Source of the DNA: Planctomycetaceae bacterium
Lineage (GTDB): Bacteria; Planctomycetota; Phycisphaerae; Phycisphaerales; SM1A02
NCBI GenBank assembly: GCA_027488265.1
Contig: JAIYCA010000421.1
Span: forward strand, 1 to 11,471
DNA length: 11,471 nucleotides
Direction of reading: 5' to 3'
Positions within the stretch are counted from its first letter, which is position 1. Each line of letters starts with the position of its first letter. The notes beneath the pieces were generated by a model. It had not been told where the DNA came from, did not search any database, and worked only from the letters and a program-made list of their open reading frames with translations. Position numbers and translations under genes: made by a program. Shown in pieces: positions 1-6,197 of the stretch.

Positions 1-61
1 GAAGGCGGAGCGCAGCGAAGCCAGAGCAGTCGACGTGGGAGTCGTGTGTCGTATCGTGTGG

Positions 62-178
62 CACTACCCCCCTGCGAAGCAGGAGGTAGTGGCTTGAGTT
101 CCGAGGACGCACGAAGCGCAAGCCGAACATGGTTGAATGCGACGCATGAACCTCGCGTCGCCATCACCAGAGGTGATG
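62..178. repeat. Cluster of perfect short hairpins (possible structured RNA or intergenic repeat)
   Basis: Three inverted repeats were read directly. At 62-91, CACTACC pairs with GGTAGTG and CCTGC with GCAGG around a GAA triloop, with one small internal loop. At 139-161, GCGACGC pairs with GCGTCGC across a 9-nt loop. At 162-178, CATCACC pairs with GGTGATG across an AGA triloop, starting directly after the previous stem. A weaker GGCTTG/CAAGCC pairing (91-96 with 119-124) lies between the first two. No U-run follows any stem, so none looks like a classical intrinsic terminator. Strand and function are unknown. Confidence 0.45.
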
Positions 179-320
179 CCACACGAGACGTTCCGCGCAG
201 CTGGGCGTCATCCTCTCGCGCTGCACTTCGTTCCGCGTTCGTCCGCCTCTTTGGGGTGCGAGTCATGTACGCCTCGGTCGGCTGAGGCAGGCATCCGGTC
301 TGGAATGCGAGCGTTCCTCT

Positions 321-347
321 TTGGTTCCACCGATTCGGGGTTACTTT
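321..347 (+). promoter_or_regulatory. Weak sigma-70-like promoter candidate for the propeller gene
   Basis: TTGGTT at 321-326 and TACTTT at 342-347 resemble -35 and -10 hexamers. Their 15-bp spacing is shorter than optimal. Initiation here would give a leader of about 60 nt before the ATG at 414. This is pattern resemblance only. Confidence 0.2.
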
Positions 348-413
348 GAACCATCTGTGCAACCGCAACGGCCGCGGCACGGACATCGCGTGTCTCCGGA
401 CGGAAACGAACAC

Positions 414-2135
414 ATGAAGATTACGAAGACCGAGAACACTGCCCGGCACCTCGCTTGCAACATCGCTCGCCCCTTCGCCGCGGTCGGGGTGCTGTTCATC
501 ATGTCTGCTGCTTCGGCGCAGCAGTTCGTTGACCAAACCTCGACGCGCTTCCCCGTGCAAGCGGAGTACACGAACCAGTGCACGTTCGTCGACATCGATG
601 CCGACGGCGACAAAGACATCGTCTTCGCGAATGGCCAGGGCTACTCCTCGATCGGCACGCTGCTCAAGCCGCGCATCTACGTGAACAACGGCACGGGCAC
701 GTTCGCTGATGAAACCGATACGCGCGCCGCAGGGATCACGGGTTGCTTCCGCGGTGTGGAGGCGGGCGACGTCGATCGCGACGGCGACTGGGATCTCATT
801 CTCGCGCAGGACTACAACCGTCGGCCGCTTCTCCTCATCAACAACGGCGCCGGGGTGTTCGCCGATCAAACCACCACGCGTCTGCCGAACATCACGATGA
901 GTTCTGCGCGCGCGCAGTTTGGCGATATCGACAACGACGGCGATCTCGACATTCTCATCTGCAACTCCGGCGTAACGCGATTCTCAACAACAGGTCGCCC
1001 GCGCATCTTCAACAACAACGGTTCCGGCGTCTTCACCGACGCGCCGACGACGCAGTTCCCATCGACTGCGCTTGCCGAGCAAATGGATTGTGTCTTCGGC
1101 GATGTCGACAACGACCTCGATCTTGACTTCCACGTTGGCACGCGCGCGACAGGTACGGGATCGAGCCAACTTTGGATCAACAACGGTTCGGGCACGTTTG
1201 CGAAACTCTCGACGTTTGTCACCGATTTCACGTGCTACTCGTACGACTTTGGTGACATCGAAGGCGACGGCGATCTTGACCTCATCGGCGTCAACGCAGG
1301 TTCTTCGAACACGGAACTTCTCCTGCGAAACAACGGCGCGGGTACGTCGTGGACCAACGTTTCCACGCAGATTTCGCCGAATCCGACCGTCGACGACAAC
1401 GACTCTCGTTTCATCGATTACGACAACGATGGCGATCTCGACCTCATCGTTGCAGCGCTCGGTGGTGCTGACCGCGTCTATCGCAACAACGGCGCTGGCA
1501 CGTTCGCGCAAGTGACCGGCATCGTGCCGACCGCCACCGACAGCTCGCTTGATCTCAAAGTCGGTGACCTTACGGGCGACGGCAAGCCTGACATCGTCAC
1601 GGCGCAAGGCGAATCAGGTGCGTTCCAGAATCGCATCTACATCAACACGGGTCCTGCCGACACGATCGCGCCGAACATCAAGCTCGTTGAACAAGTGCCG
1701 TCGCGCACGGCCGGTCCGTACGTGGTGCGCACCGAAGTCTTTGACGGCACGACGAGCGATCGCGGCTACGACGACAAGGGCGTCTTCCTCGTGTACACCG
1801 TCAACGGCGGAAAGCCTGTGTCGGTGCCGATGCTTTGGTCGGGAAACAGCCTCTGGCGCGGCGTGATTCCTGCGCAAGCAGATTGCGCGACCGTCGAGTA
1901 CTTCATTCGCGCGCTTGATGTCTCGAACAACGTTGGGACGAGTCCGACGAAGACCTTCGTCACGCCGGGTACGTGCGGCATTCCGGGCGACCTCAACGGC
2001 GACGGCGTCGTCAACGCGGCCGATCTTTCGGAGATGCTGAACGGCTGGGGAAGCGCGGGCCCATCAGATCTCAACGGAGACGGCACGACGGATGCTGCCG
2101 ACATGGCTGTGTTGCTTGGCAACTTCGGCGGCTGA
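414..2135 (+). CDS. Secreted FG-GAP/VCBS seven-bladed propeller protein with dockerin-like C-terminus
   Basis: A 573-residue exported protein. I chose the ATG at 414 over the upstream in-frame start at 321 because it places a signal peptide at the N-terminus: a basic segment, a hydrophobic core around residues 20-33, and a likely cleavage after ASA at 35. It also has a weak GGAAA 7 nt upstream. Seven calcium-loop motifs of the DxDxDGDxD type begin near residues 60, 119, 171, 230, 281, 335 and 385, about 50-59 residues apart. This is the count expected for one complete seven-bladed beta-propeller. The fourth loop has Leu where Gly is usual. Residues ~420-515 look like an Ig/fibronectin-like beta domain. 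Residues 525-573 hold two EF-hand-like DLNGDG loops, a dockerin type I-like pair. In the family such proteins act at or outside the cell surface. The ligand is unknown and no link to the kynurenine genes is evident. Confidence 0.85.
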   Translation: MKITKTENTARHLACNIARPFAAVGVLFIMSAASAQQFVDQTSTRFPVQAEYTNQCTFVDIDADGDKDIVFANGQGYSSIGTLLKPRIYVNNGTGTFADETDTRAAGITGCFRGVEAGDVDRDGDWDLILAQDYNRRPLLLINNGAGVFADQTTTRLPNITMSSARAQFGDIDNDGDLDILICNSGVTRFSTTGRPRIFNNNGSGVFTDAPTTQFPSTALAEQMDCVFGDVDNDLDLDFHVGTRATGTGSSQLWINNGSGTFAKLSTFVTDFTCYSYDFGDIEGDGDLDLIGVNAGSSNTELLLRNNGAGTSWTNVSTQISPNPTVDDNDSRFIDYDNDGDLDLIVAALGGADRVYRNNGAGTFAQVTGIVPTATDSSLDLKVGDLTGDGKPDIVTAQGESGAFQNRIYINTGPADTIAPNIKLVEQVPSRTAGPYVVRTEVFDGTTSDRGYDDKGVFLVYTVNGGKPVSVPMLWSGNSLWRGVIPAQADCATVEYFIRALDVSNNVGTSPTKTFVTPGTCGIPGDLNGDGVVNAADLSEMLNGWGSAGPSDLNGDGTTDAADMAVLLGNFGG

Positions 2136-2149
2136 GTGATGCACGCAAG

Positions 2150-2178
2150 CGGATTCGCATGGCCTTCACGGGAATCCG
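2150..2178. repeat. Inverted repeat upstream of the SDR gene
   Basis: CGGATTC at 2150-2156 and GAATCCG at 2172-2178 form a perfect 7-bp inverted repeat with a 15-nt loop. It lies in the 64-bp gap between the propeller stop and the SDR start, just upstream of a TATCCT box at 2185-2190. It could be an operator near the SDR promoter or a weak end-of-transcript hairpin for the propeller gene. No U-tract follows, which argues against an intrinsic terminator. Confidence 0.3.
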
Positions 2179-2184
2179 TGCGGC

Positions 2185-2190
2185 TATCCT
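2185..2190 (+). promoter_or_regulatory. Candidate -10 box close to the SDR start (leaderless?)
   Basis: TATCCT fits TANNNT and ends 9 nt before the ATG at 2200, so transcription would begin at or near the start codon. There is no Shine-Dalgarno-like purine run between the box and the ATG. No good -35 element is seen at normal spacing. Similar boxes lie 6 nt before kmo and kynU. Confidence 0.35.
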
Positions 2191-2199
2191 GCGCCCCTC

Positions 2200-3030
2200 A
2201 TGCATTCCTCGACACCGCACTCGGCATTTCAATCAGGAACGAATCCGCTCTCACTCGAAGGGAAGACCGCCGTTGTTTGCGGCGCGACGCAAGGCATTGG
2301 CCGCGCGACCGCTCTCGAGTTTGCGCGCGCGGGCGCGCGTGTTGCGATCGTTGGTCGCAACGAAGACGGACTTGCGAAGGTGCTCGGTGAATTGCGCGAG
2401 ATCTCGGGTCTGGCACACGAAACGATCCTCGCCGACTTCTCTGATTTGGAAGCGACCGAGCGCGTGGCGCACGAAGCGGTGACGCGACTCGGCGCGGTGC
2501 ACATTCTCGTCAACAACACGGGTGGTCCAGCGGCCGGAACGGCGATCGAAGCGCGTCCGCGCGACTACGTCACAGCGATGGCGATGCACCTTGGTTGTGC
2601 GCAAGCGTGGACGCAAGCGTGCGCGCCAACGATGCGCGCCGCGGGCTACGGACGCATCATCAACATCACGAGTACATCGGTGTTTACGCCGATCAAGGGA
2701 CTTGGCGTTTCAAACACCGTGCGCGCCGCGATGGCGAACTGGACGAAAACGCTCGCGAGCGAACTCGGGCGATTCGGCATCACCGTCAACAACGTGATGC
2801 CGGGATTCACGAAGACTGCGCGTTTGGAAGCGCTTTTCAAAGGCAAAGCCTCGCGCGGCGGTACGACGGTGGATGAAGTCGAACGCGACGCGATCGCGAC
2901 GATTCCTGCAGGTCGACTTGGCGACGCGCGCGAACTCGCGATGGCCATTCTCTTTCTCGCGTCATCCGCGGCGAGTTACGTCAATGGCGTGAACTTACCC
3001 GTCGATGGTGGGCGTCTCGCTGCGCAGTAA
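2200..3030 (+). CDS. SDR-family protein with degenerate catalytic tetrad (BKR-like SDR-like group)
   Basis: A 276-residue Rossmann-fold protein of classical SDR length. The nucleotide-binding GATQGIG motif is at residues 28-34, and NNTGG replaces the usual NNAG at 105-109. The C-terminal PG and VDGG segments of the family are present. The catalytic tetrad (Asn-Ser-Tyr-Lys) is mostly lost. Ser158 aligns with the catalytic Ser, but the YxxxK position reads SNTVR, giving Ser171 for Tyr and Arg175 for Lys. His130 sits about where the Asn belongs. From memory this matches the SDR subgroup noted for lacking a perfect tetrad. SDRs of this type occur beside kynurenine genes in Flavobacteriia, so the association is probably functional, but the reaction is unknown. 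It may use different chemistry or act non-catalytically. It is the first gene of a probable operon with the aldehyde dehydrogenase 87 nt downstream. Confidence 0.85.
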   Translation: MHSSTPHSAFQSGTNPLSLEGKTAVVCGATQGIGRATALEFARAGARVAIVGRNEDGLAKVLGELREISGLAHETILADFSDLEATERVAHEAVTRLGAVHILVNNTGGPAAGTAIEARPRDYVTAMAMHLGCAQAWTQACAPTMRAAGYGRIINITSTSVFTPIKGLGVSNTVRAAMANWTKTLASELGRFGITVNNVMPGFTKTARLEALFKGKASRGGTTVDEVERDAIATIPAGRLGDARELAMAILFLASSAASYVNGVNLPVDGGRLAAQ

Positions 3031-3117
3031 GTGTGCGCTTGGTTTGCGTGACGAGCGCGGCAGTTCGGTAGAAGCGCGAGGAAAGTGCGGAAACGGCAGG
3101 AACAGCGAGAAAACGCG

Positions 3118-4581
3118 ATGTACGACGTCGACCACTTCATCAACGGGTCCTTTGAAGCATCGCTCTCAGGCGAACGAATTCCACGCGAAAATCCTGCCAC
3201 AAGCGCGCCGTTGCGTGCTGTTGCACGCGGCGCCGCAGCGGATGTCGCGCGTGCAGCCGATGCAGCGCAACGCGCATTTGCGGTGTGGGGTCGCACGCCG
3301 GCTGCAGAGCGTTCGCGCATTTTGCTCGCGATTGCAGCGGGAATCGACGCGCGACTCGATGAACTCGCGCGGCTTGAATGCGAAGACACGGGAAAGCCGC
3401 TCGCACTGGCGCGTGCGCTCGACATTCCACGCGCGGCCGCGAACTTCCGTTACTTCGCTACCGCAATTCTGCACGACGCGAGCGAGAGCTTCGTGACCGA
3501 GCGTCCAGCGCACGCAGTCAACTACGTGTTGCGCAAGCCGCTTGGCGTTGTTGGCTGCATTTCGCCGTGGAATCTGCCGCTCTATCTCTTCACGTGGAAG
3601 ATTGCGCCCGCGCTTGCCGCGGGAAACTGCGTGATCGCAAAGCCGAGCGAACTCACGCCAACGACGGCGACGGTGCTTTGTGAGATCGCGCGCGCCGCGG
3701 GTTTGCCGCCGGGAGTACTCAACGTTGTGCACGGACTTGGCGCGGAAGCTGGGCAAGCGATTGTCGATTGTCCGCACGTACGTGCGATCAGTTTCACGGG
3801 TGGCACGGTCACTGGTCGACGTATCGCTGCGCGTTGCGGTGATCGGCTGATTCCCGCATCGCTTGAACTTGGCGGAAAGAACGCGGCGATCGTCTGTGAA
3901 GATGCAGATCTCTCGGTTGCGCTTCCTGAAATCGTGCGCAGTTCGTTTCTCAACCAAGGTGAGATTTGCCTCTGTTCCTCGCGGATTCTCGTACATCGAT
4001 CGCGCATGAAGGAATTCACCGAGCGATTCGTCGATGCGGTGCGTGCGATGAAAGTCGGTGATCCGCTCGCGGCGGAGACCGATCTCGGCGCGCTCGTTTC
4101 GAAGGCGCATCGTGAGAAGGTGATTGCCGCGATTGAGCGTGGTGTTGCGGATGGCGGTGTTGTGGCGTGTGGCGGCGGCGTTCCGCGTGGGCTTGCACCG
4201 CGCGTTGCGCAGGGCGCATTTCTCGAGCCGACCGTGTTGCTTGGTGTGCCCGCGGAGAGTTCTTGCGTGCAAGAAGAGACGTTCGGCCCTGTGGTGACGG
4301 TTCACGGATTTGATCGGCATCGCGATGCTGTCGCGATGGCAAACGGCACGCGATACGGCCTCGCGGCGAGTGTGTGGACACGCGATCTCTCGCGAGCGCA
4401 TCGCATCGCGGCGAAACTTGATGCGGGCACCGTGTGGGTCAATTGCTGGATGCTGCGTGATTTGCGCGTGCCGTTTGGTGGCGTGAAGGATTCGGGCATC
4501 GGTCGCGAAGGTGGTCACGAAGCACTGCGCTTCTTCAGCGACGTTTCAAACGTGTGCATTGCAACGGGAGAAGTACTGTGA
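3118..4581 (+). CDS. Aldehyde dehydrogenase, probable 2-aminomuconate-6-semialdehyde dehydrogenase
   Basis: A 487-residue NAD(P)-dependent ALDH of normal family length. The expected landmarks are present: SPWN with Asn152, FTGGT at 226-230, the general base Glu250 in ELGGK, the catalytic Cys284 in NQGEICLCSSR, EETFGP at 386-391 and FGG-K-SGIGREGG near 453-466. The NQGEICLC context and the WMLRDLRVPFGG segment, with Arg447 and Arg450, resemble the AMSDH/ALDH8A1 and 2-hydroxymuconate semialdehyde dehydrogenase group. In AMSDH, arginines bind the substrate carboxylates. It would oxidise 2-aminomuconate semialdehyde to 2-aminomuconate in the cytoplasm, the step before the RidA-like deaminase encoded at 5104-5538. 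The ATG at 3118 is preferred because MYDVDHFING matches the family N-terminus. A GTG at 3085 would add 11 basic residues. Only weak Shine-Dalgarno purines are seen. The stop overlaps the next gene by 4 nt. Confidence 0.85.
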   Translation: MYDVDHFINGSFEASLSGERIPRENPATSAPLRAVARGAAADVARAADAAQRAFAVWGRTPAAERSRILLAIAAGIDARLDELARLECEDTGKPLALARALDIPRAAANFRYFATAILHDASESFVTERPAHAVNYVLRKPLGVVGCISPWNLPLYLFTWKIAPALAAGNCVIAKPSELTPTTATVLCEIARAAGLPPGVLNVVHGLGAEAGQAIVDCPHVRAISFTGGTVTGRRIAARCGDRLIPASLELGGKNAAIVCEDADLSVALPEIVRSSFLNQGEICLCSSRILVHRSRMKEFTERFVDAVRAMKVGDPLAAETDLGALVSKAHREKVIAAIERGVADGGVVACGGGVPRGLAPRVAQGAFLEPTVLLGVPAESSCVQEETFGPVVTVHGFDRHRDAVAMANGTRYGLAASVWTRDLSRAHRIAAKLDAGTVWVNCWMLRDLRVPFGGVKDSGIGREGGHEALRFFSDVSNVCIATGEVL

Positions 4582-5084
4582 GCGGCTCGTCACCACTTGC
4601 GCTGCGTAACGCGACGGAGAGCGATCTCGAAGCGATTCGTGCGATTTACAACGAGTCGATTCCGAAGCGCATCGCGACTGCCGACCTCGAGCCGCAAACG
4701 ATCGAAGCGCGACGCGCGTGGTTTCTGCAGCGTGATTTGACGCGTCGTCCAGTGCTTGTCGCGGTCGATGCAGAAGGCGTCTGCGCGTGGGGCGCATTCA
4801 CGAATTTCAAAGAGCGCGCGGCGTATGCGCCGACGGCGGAGATCTCGGTGTACGTCGCCGATCGCGCGGCAGGACGCGGTGTTGGTCGCGCGATGCTTGA
4901 TGCGCTTCTCGAGCGTGCGCCCGCATGCGGCATTGATCGCATTCTCGCGATCTGCTTCGCGCACAACGAGCCGAGTTTGCGGCTCTTTCGTTCGCGCGGT
5001 TTTGTCGAGTGGGGGACGTTCCCCGACGCGTGCATCATGGACGGCGTGCGTCGCAGCGTCGTCGTGCTTGGGTTCAGTCGCTAG
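4578..5084 (+). CDS. GNAT-family N-acetyltransferase, phosphinothricin-acetyltransferase-like
   Basis: A 168-residue GNAT protein. The GTG at 4578 is chosen as the start. It overlaps the ALDH stop as GTGA, has GGGAG 7 nt upstream at 4566-4570, and gives an N-terminus that begins just before the first conserved strand (LALRNATESDL). An in-frame ATG at 4554 would add eight residues inside the ALDH coding sequence. Motif A for acetyl-CoA binding, with RAAGRGVG at residues 96-103, follows the strand AEISVYVAD. The FAHNEPSLRLFRSRGF segment (127-142) is the usual motif B region. The PAT/YncA-like branch acetylates amino groups of small amino-acid-like molecules. Coupling to the ALDH suggests a job in the same pathway, perhaps on an amino-acid intermediate such as kynurenine, but the substrate cannot be read from the sequence. 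It converges on the RidA-like gene with a gap of only 19 bp. Confidence 0.85.
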   Translation: MSGSSPLALRNATESDLEAIRAIYNESIPKRIATADLEPQTIEARRAWFLQRDLTRRPVLVAVDAEGVCAWGAFTNFKERAAYAPTAEISVYVADRAAGRGVGRAMLDALLERAPACGIDRILAICFAHNEPSLRLFRSRGFVEWGTFPDACIMDGVRRSVVVLGFSR

Positions 5085-5103
5085 GCATTCACGCAGCACG
5101 CGC

Positions 5104-5538
5104 TCACGAGATAACCGCGATCGCCTTCACTTCCACCGCGATTGGCGTTGGTAGTGCGATGATCGCAAGCGTCGTGCGCGTTGGATTCGGATTCCCCGGG
5201 CCCGCGAAATACTCGGCGTAAATGCGGTTGTAGATCGGAAAGTCATTCTTCATGTCGGTGAGAAACACCGTCACATCGACAAGATTTTCCCACGGCACTC
5301 CCGCGTCTTCCATCACCGCTTTCACGTTGTCAAAGCACGAGCGACACTGCGCTTCGATGTCTTTCGCAACGATGCGACCGTCGGAACCAAGTGTGACGCC
5401 TGGAATCTCTTTCGAACCGCGTTTGCGTGGGCCAACACCCGAAAGAAACAGCAGGTTTCCCGCGCGTTTTGCGTGTGGATACGCGCCGACAGGTTCGGGT
5501 GCGCGAGATGAAATGACGTCGTGCTGCGCGTCGCTCAT
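5104..5538 (-). CDS. RidA/YjgF-family protein, probable 2-aminomuconate deaminase
   Basis: A 144-residue RidA-fold protein, expected to be a small trimeric cytoplasmic enzyme. The conserved C-terminal block NPTRTTLAIIALPTPIAVEV carries Arg121 and Glu136. Their spacing of 15 residues equals that of the Arg105 and Glu120 pair in E. coli RidA. The GAYPHAKRAGNLLFLSG segment near residues 18-34 resembles 2-aminomuconate deaminases (NbaF/AmnD type) more than housekeeping RidA. Its place as the last gene of the kmo-kynB unit, opposite an aminomuconate-semialdehyde-type dehydrogenase, supports deamination of 2-aminomuconate to 4-oxalocrotonate. A general enamine/imine deaminase role is the alternative. 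The ATG at 5538 overlaps the kynB stop as ATGA. No clear Shine-Dalgarno is seen, so translation probably depends on coupling to kynB. Confidence 0.82.
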   Translation of the reverse strand: MSDAQHDVISSRAPEPVGAYPHAKRAGNLLFLSGVGPRKRGSKEIPGVTLGSDGRIVAKDIEAQCRSCFDNVKAVMEDAGVPWENLVDVTVFLTDMKNDFPIYNRIYAEYFAGPGNPNPTRTTLAIIALPTPIAVEVKAIAVIS

Positions 5539-6197
5539 GTGAGGGAGCGTAACACGGCGCGGACTGGACTTGCGTCGAAGCCGACGAGCGAGAGCGGAAG
5601 CGCGATGAGTTCGTATGTTCCGCTCGCAACATGCTCAAGTCGCAGGCCTTCGAGAATCGAAACGTCGCGCGCTTCAAATCGCTTGTGCGCTGCGAGATCT
5701 TTCGATTCTTGTACATCGACGCTCGGCGTGTCGACTCCAACGAGCGTGACTCCGCGATCGGCAAGGAGATCGACGAGCGCAGGCTCAAGCCCCGCAAAAT
5801 CGCTATTCCACGCGGTGAAATCAGGGAATGTCCCGGTGTAGATGAGAACGCGCGGATGATGAATCGCGCTGAGCGGCGTGTCGAGATCGGCGACACCGAC
5901 GCGCGTGCCACCAGGGCGGCGCTCAACACGCGCGCGCACGACATGACACGGGCCGATGTAGCGTTCGAGCGGCATCGTGTCGATGCAACCTGCACCTTTG
6001 CCGTAGTGATTCGCACCGTCGGCGTGTGCACCGAGATGAACGGTCGTACGCAAGGTCGAGAGCGTGACCGTTGCACCGTCGTCGAGATGACAGAGGACCT
6101 CGCGCGATACCGGCGAATCGCCGGGCCACACCGCGATATCCGGTGTGATCTTCGGCGAGATATCGATGAGTGCGCGCGTCGGGTCGGCAGTGGTCAT
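5535..6197 (-). CDS. kynB: Kynurenine formamidase (cyclase-family arylformamidase)
   Basis: A 220-residue protein close in size to bacterial KynB. It hydrolyses N-formyl-L-kynurenine to kynurenine and formate. The metal-binding motif HLGAHADGANH gives His54, His58, Asp60 and His64. His171 and Glu183 have the same 12-residue spacing as the remaining zinc ligands known in KynB structures. The stretch from DTMPLERYIGPC on is typical of KynB rather than of other cyclase-family enzymes, and the neighbouring kmo and kynU strengthen the call. The ATG at 6197 is chosen over an upstream in-frame extension to 6377. It begins at TRALIDISP, where the family begins. It also overlaps the preceding gene's stop as ATGA, and AAGGA lies 6 nt upstream. 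The extension up to 6377 is Arg/Cys-rich and lies wholly inside the preceding gene. Confidence 0.9.
   Translation of the reverse strand: MTTADPTRALIDISPKITPDIAVWPGDSPVSREVLCHLDDGATVTLSTLRTTVHLGAHADGANHYGKGAGCIDTMPLERYIGPCHVVRARVERRPGGTRVGVADLDTPLSAIHHPRVLIYTGTFPDFTAWNSDFAGLEPALVDLLADRGVTLVGVDTPSVDVQESKDLAAHKRFEARDVSILEGLRLEHVASGTYELIALPLSLVGFDASPVRAVLRSLT

Larger units (their letters stand above)
1..413. other. Upstream non-coding region with several hairpins
   Basis: I see no convincing gene here. The short open frames have low-complexity Arg/Ser-rich translations with no recognisable domain. The region holds several short inverted repeats: a cluster at 62-178 (annotated separately) and GCCTC/GAGGC at 271-288, which extends to 7 bp if a G-T pair is counted. 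There is a 9-bp direct repeat CCTCTTTGG at 246-254 and 316-324, each copy preceded at short distance by GCGTTC. The last ~90 bases are the probable 5' region of the secreted propeller gene. It could be a long structured leader, the tail of an upstream transcript, or a dispersed intergenic repeat. Sequence alone does not decide. Confidence 0.5.

Noticed and set aside
46..349. Two short plus-strand open frames in the 5' gene-free region
   Set aside because: They have low-complexity Arg/Ser-rich translations with no domain and overlap the hairpin cluster.
984..1607. Minus-strand open frame within the propeller gene
   Set aside because: Val/Arg-rich shadow of the repeated DxDxDG codons on the other strand; no independent motif.
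3166..4518. Long open frame (450 codons) on the minus strand opposite the aldehyde dehydrogenase
   Set aside because: The translation is Arg/His/Thr-rich with no recognisable domain. The plus strand carries an intact ALDH with all catalytic motifs. Long antisense frames are expected in G+C-rich genes.
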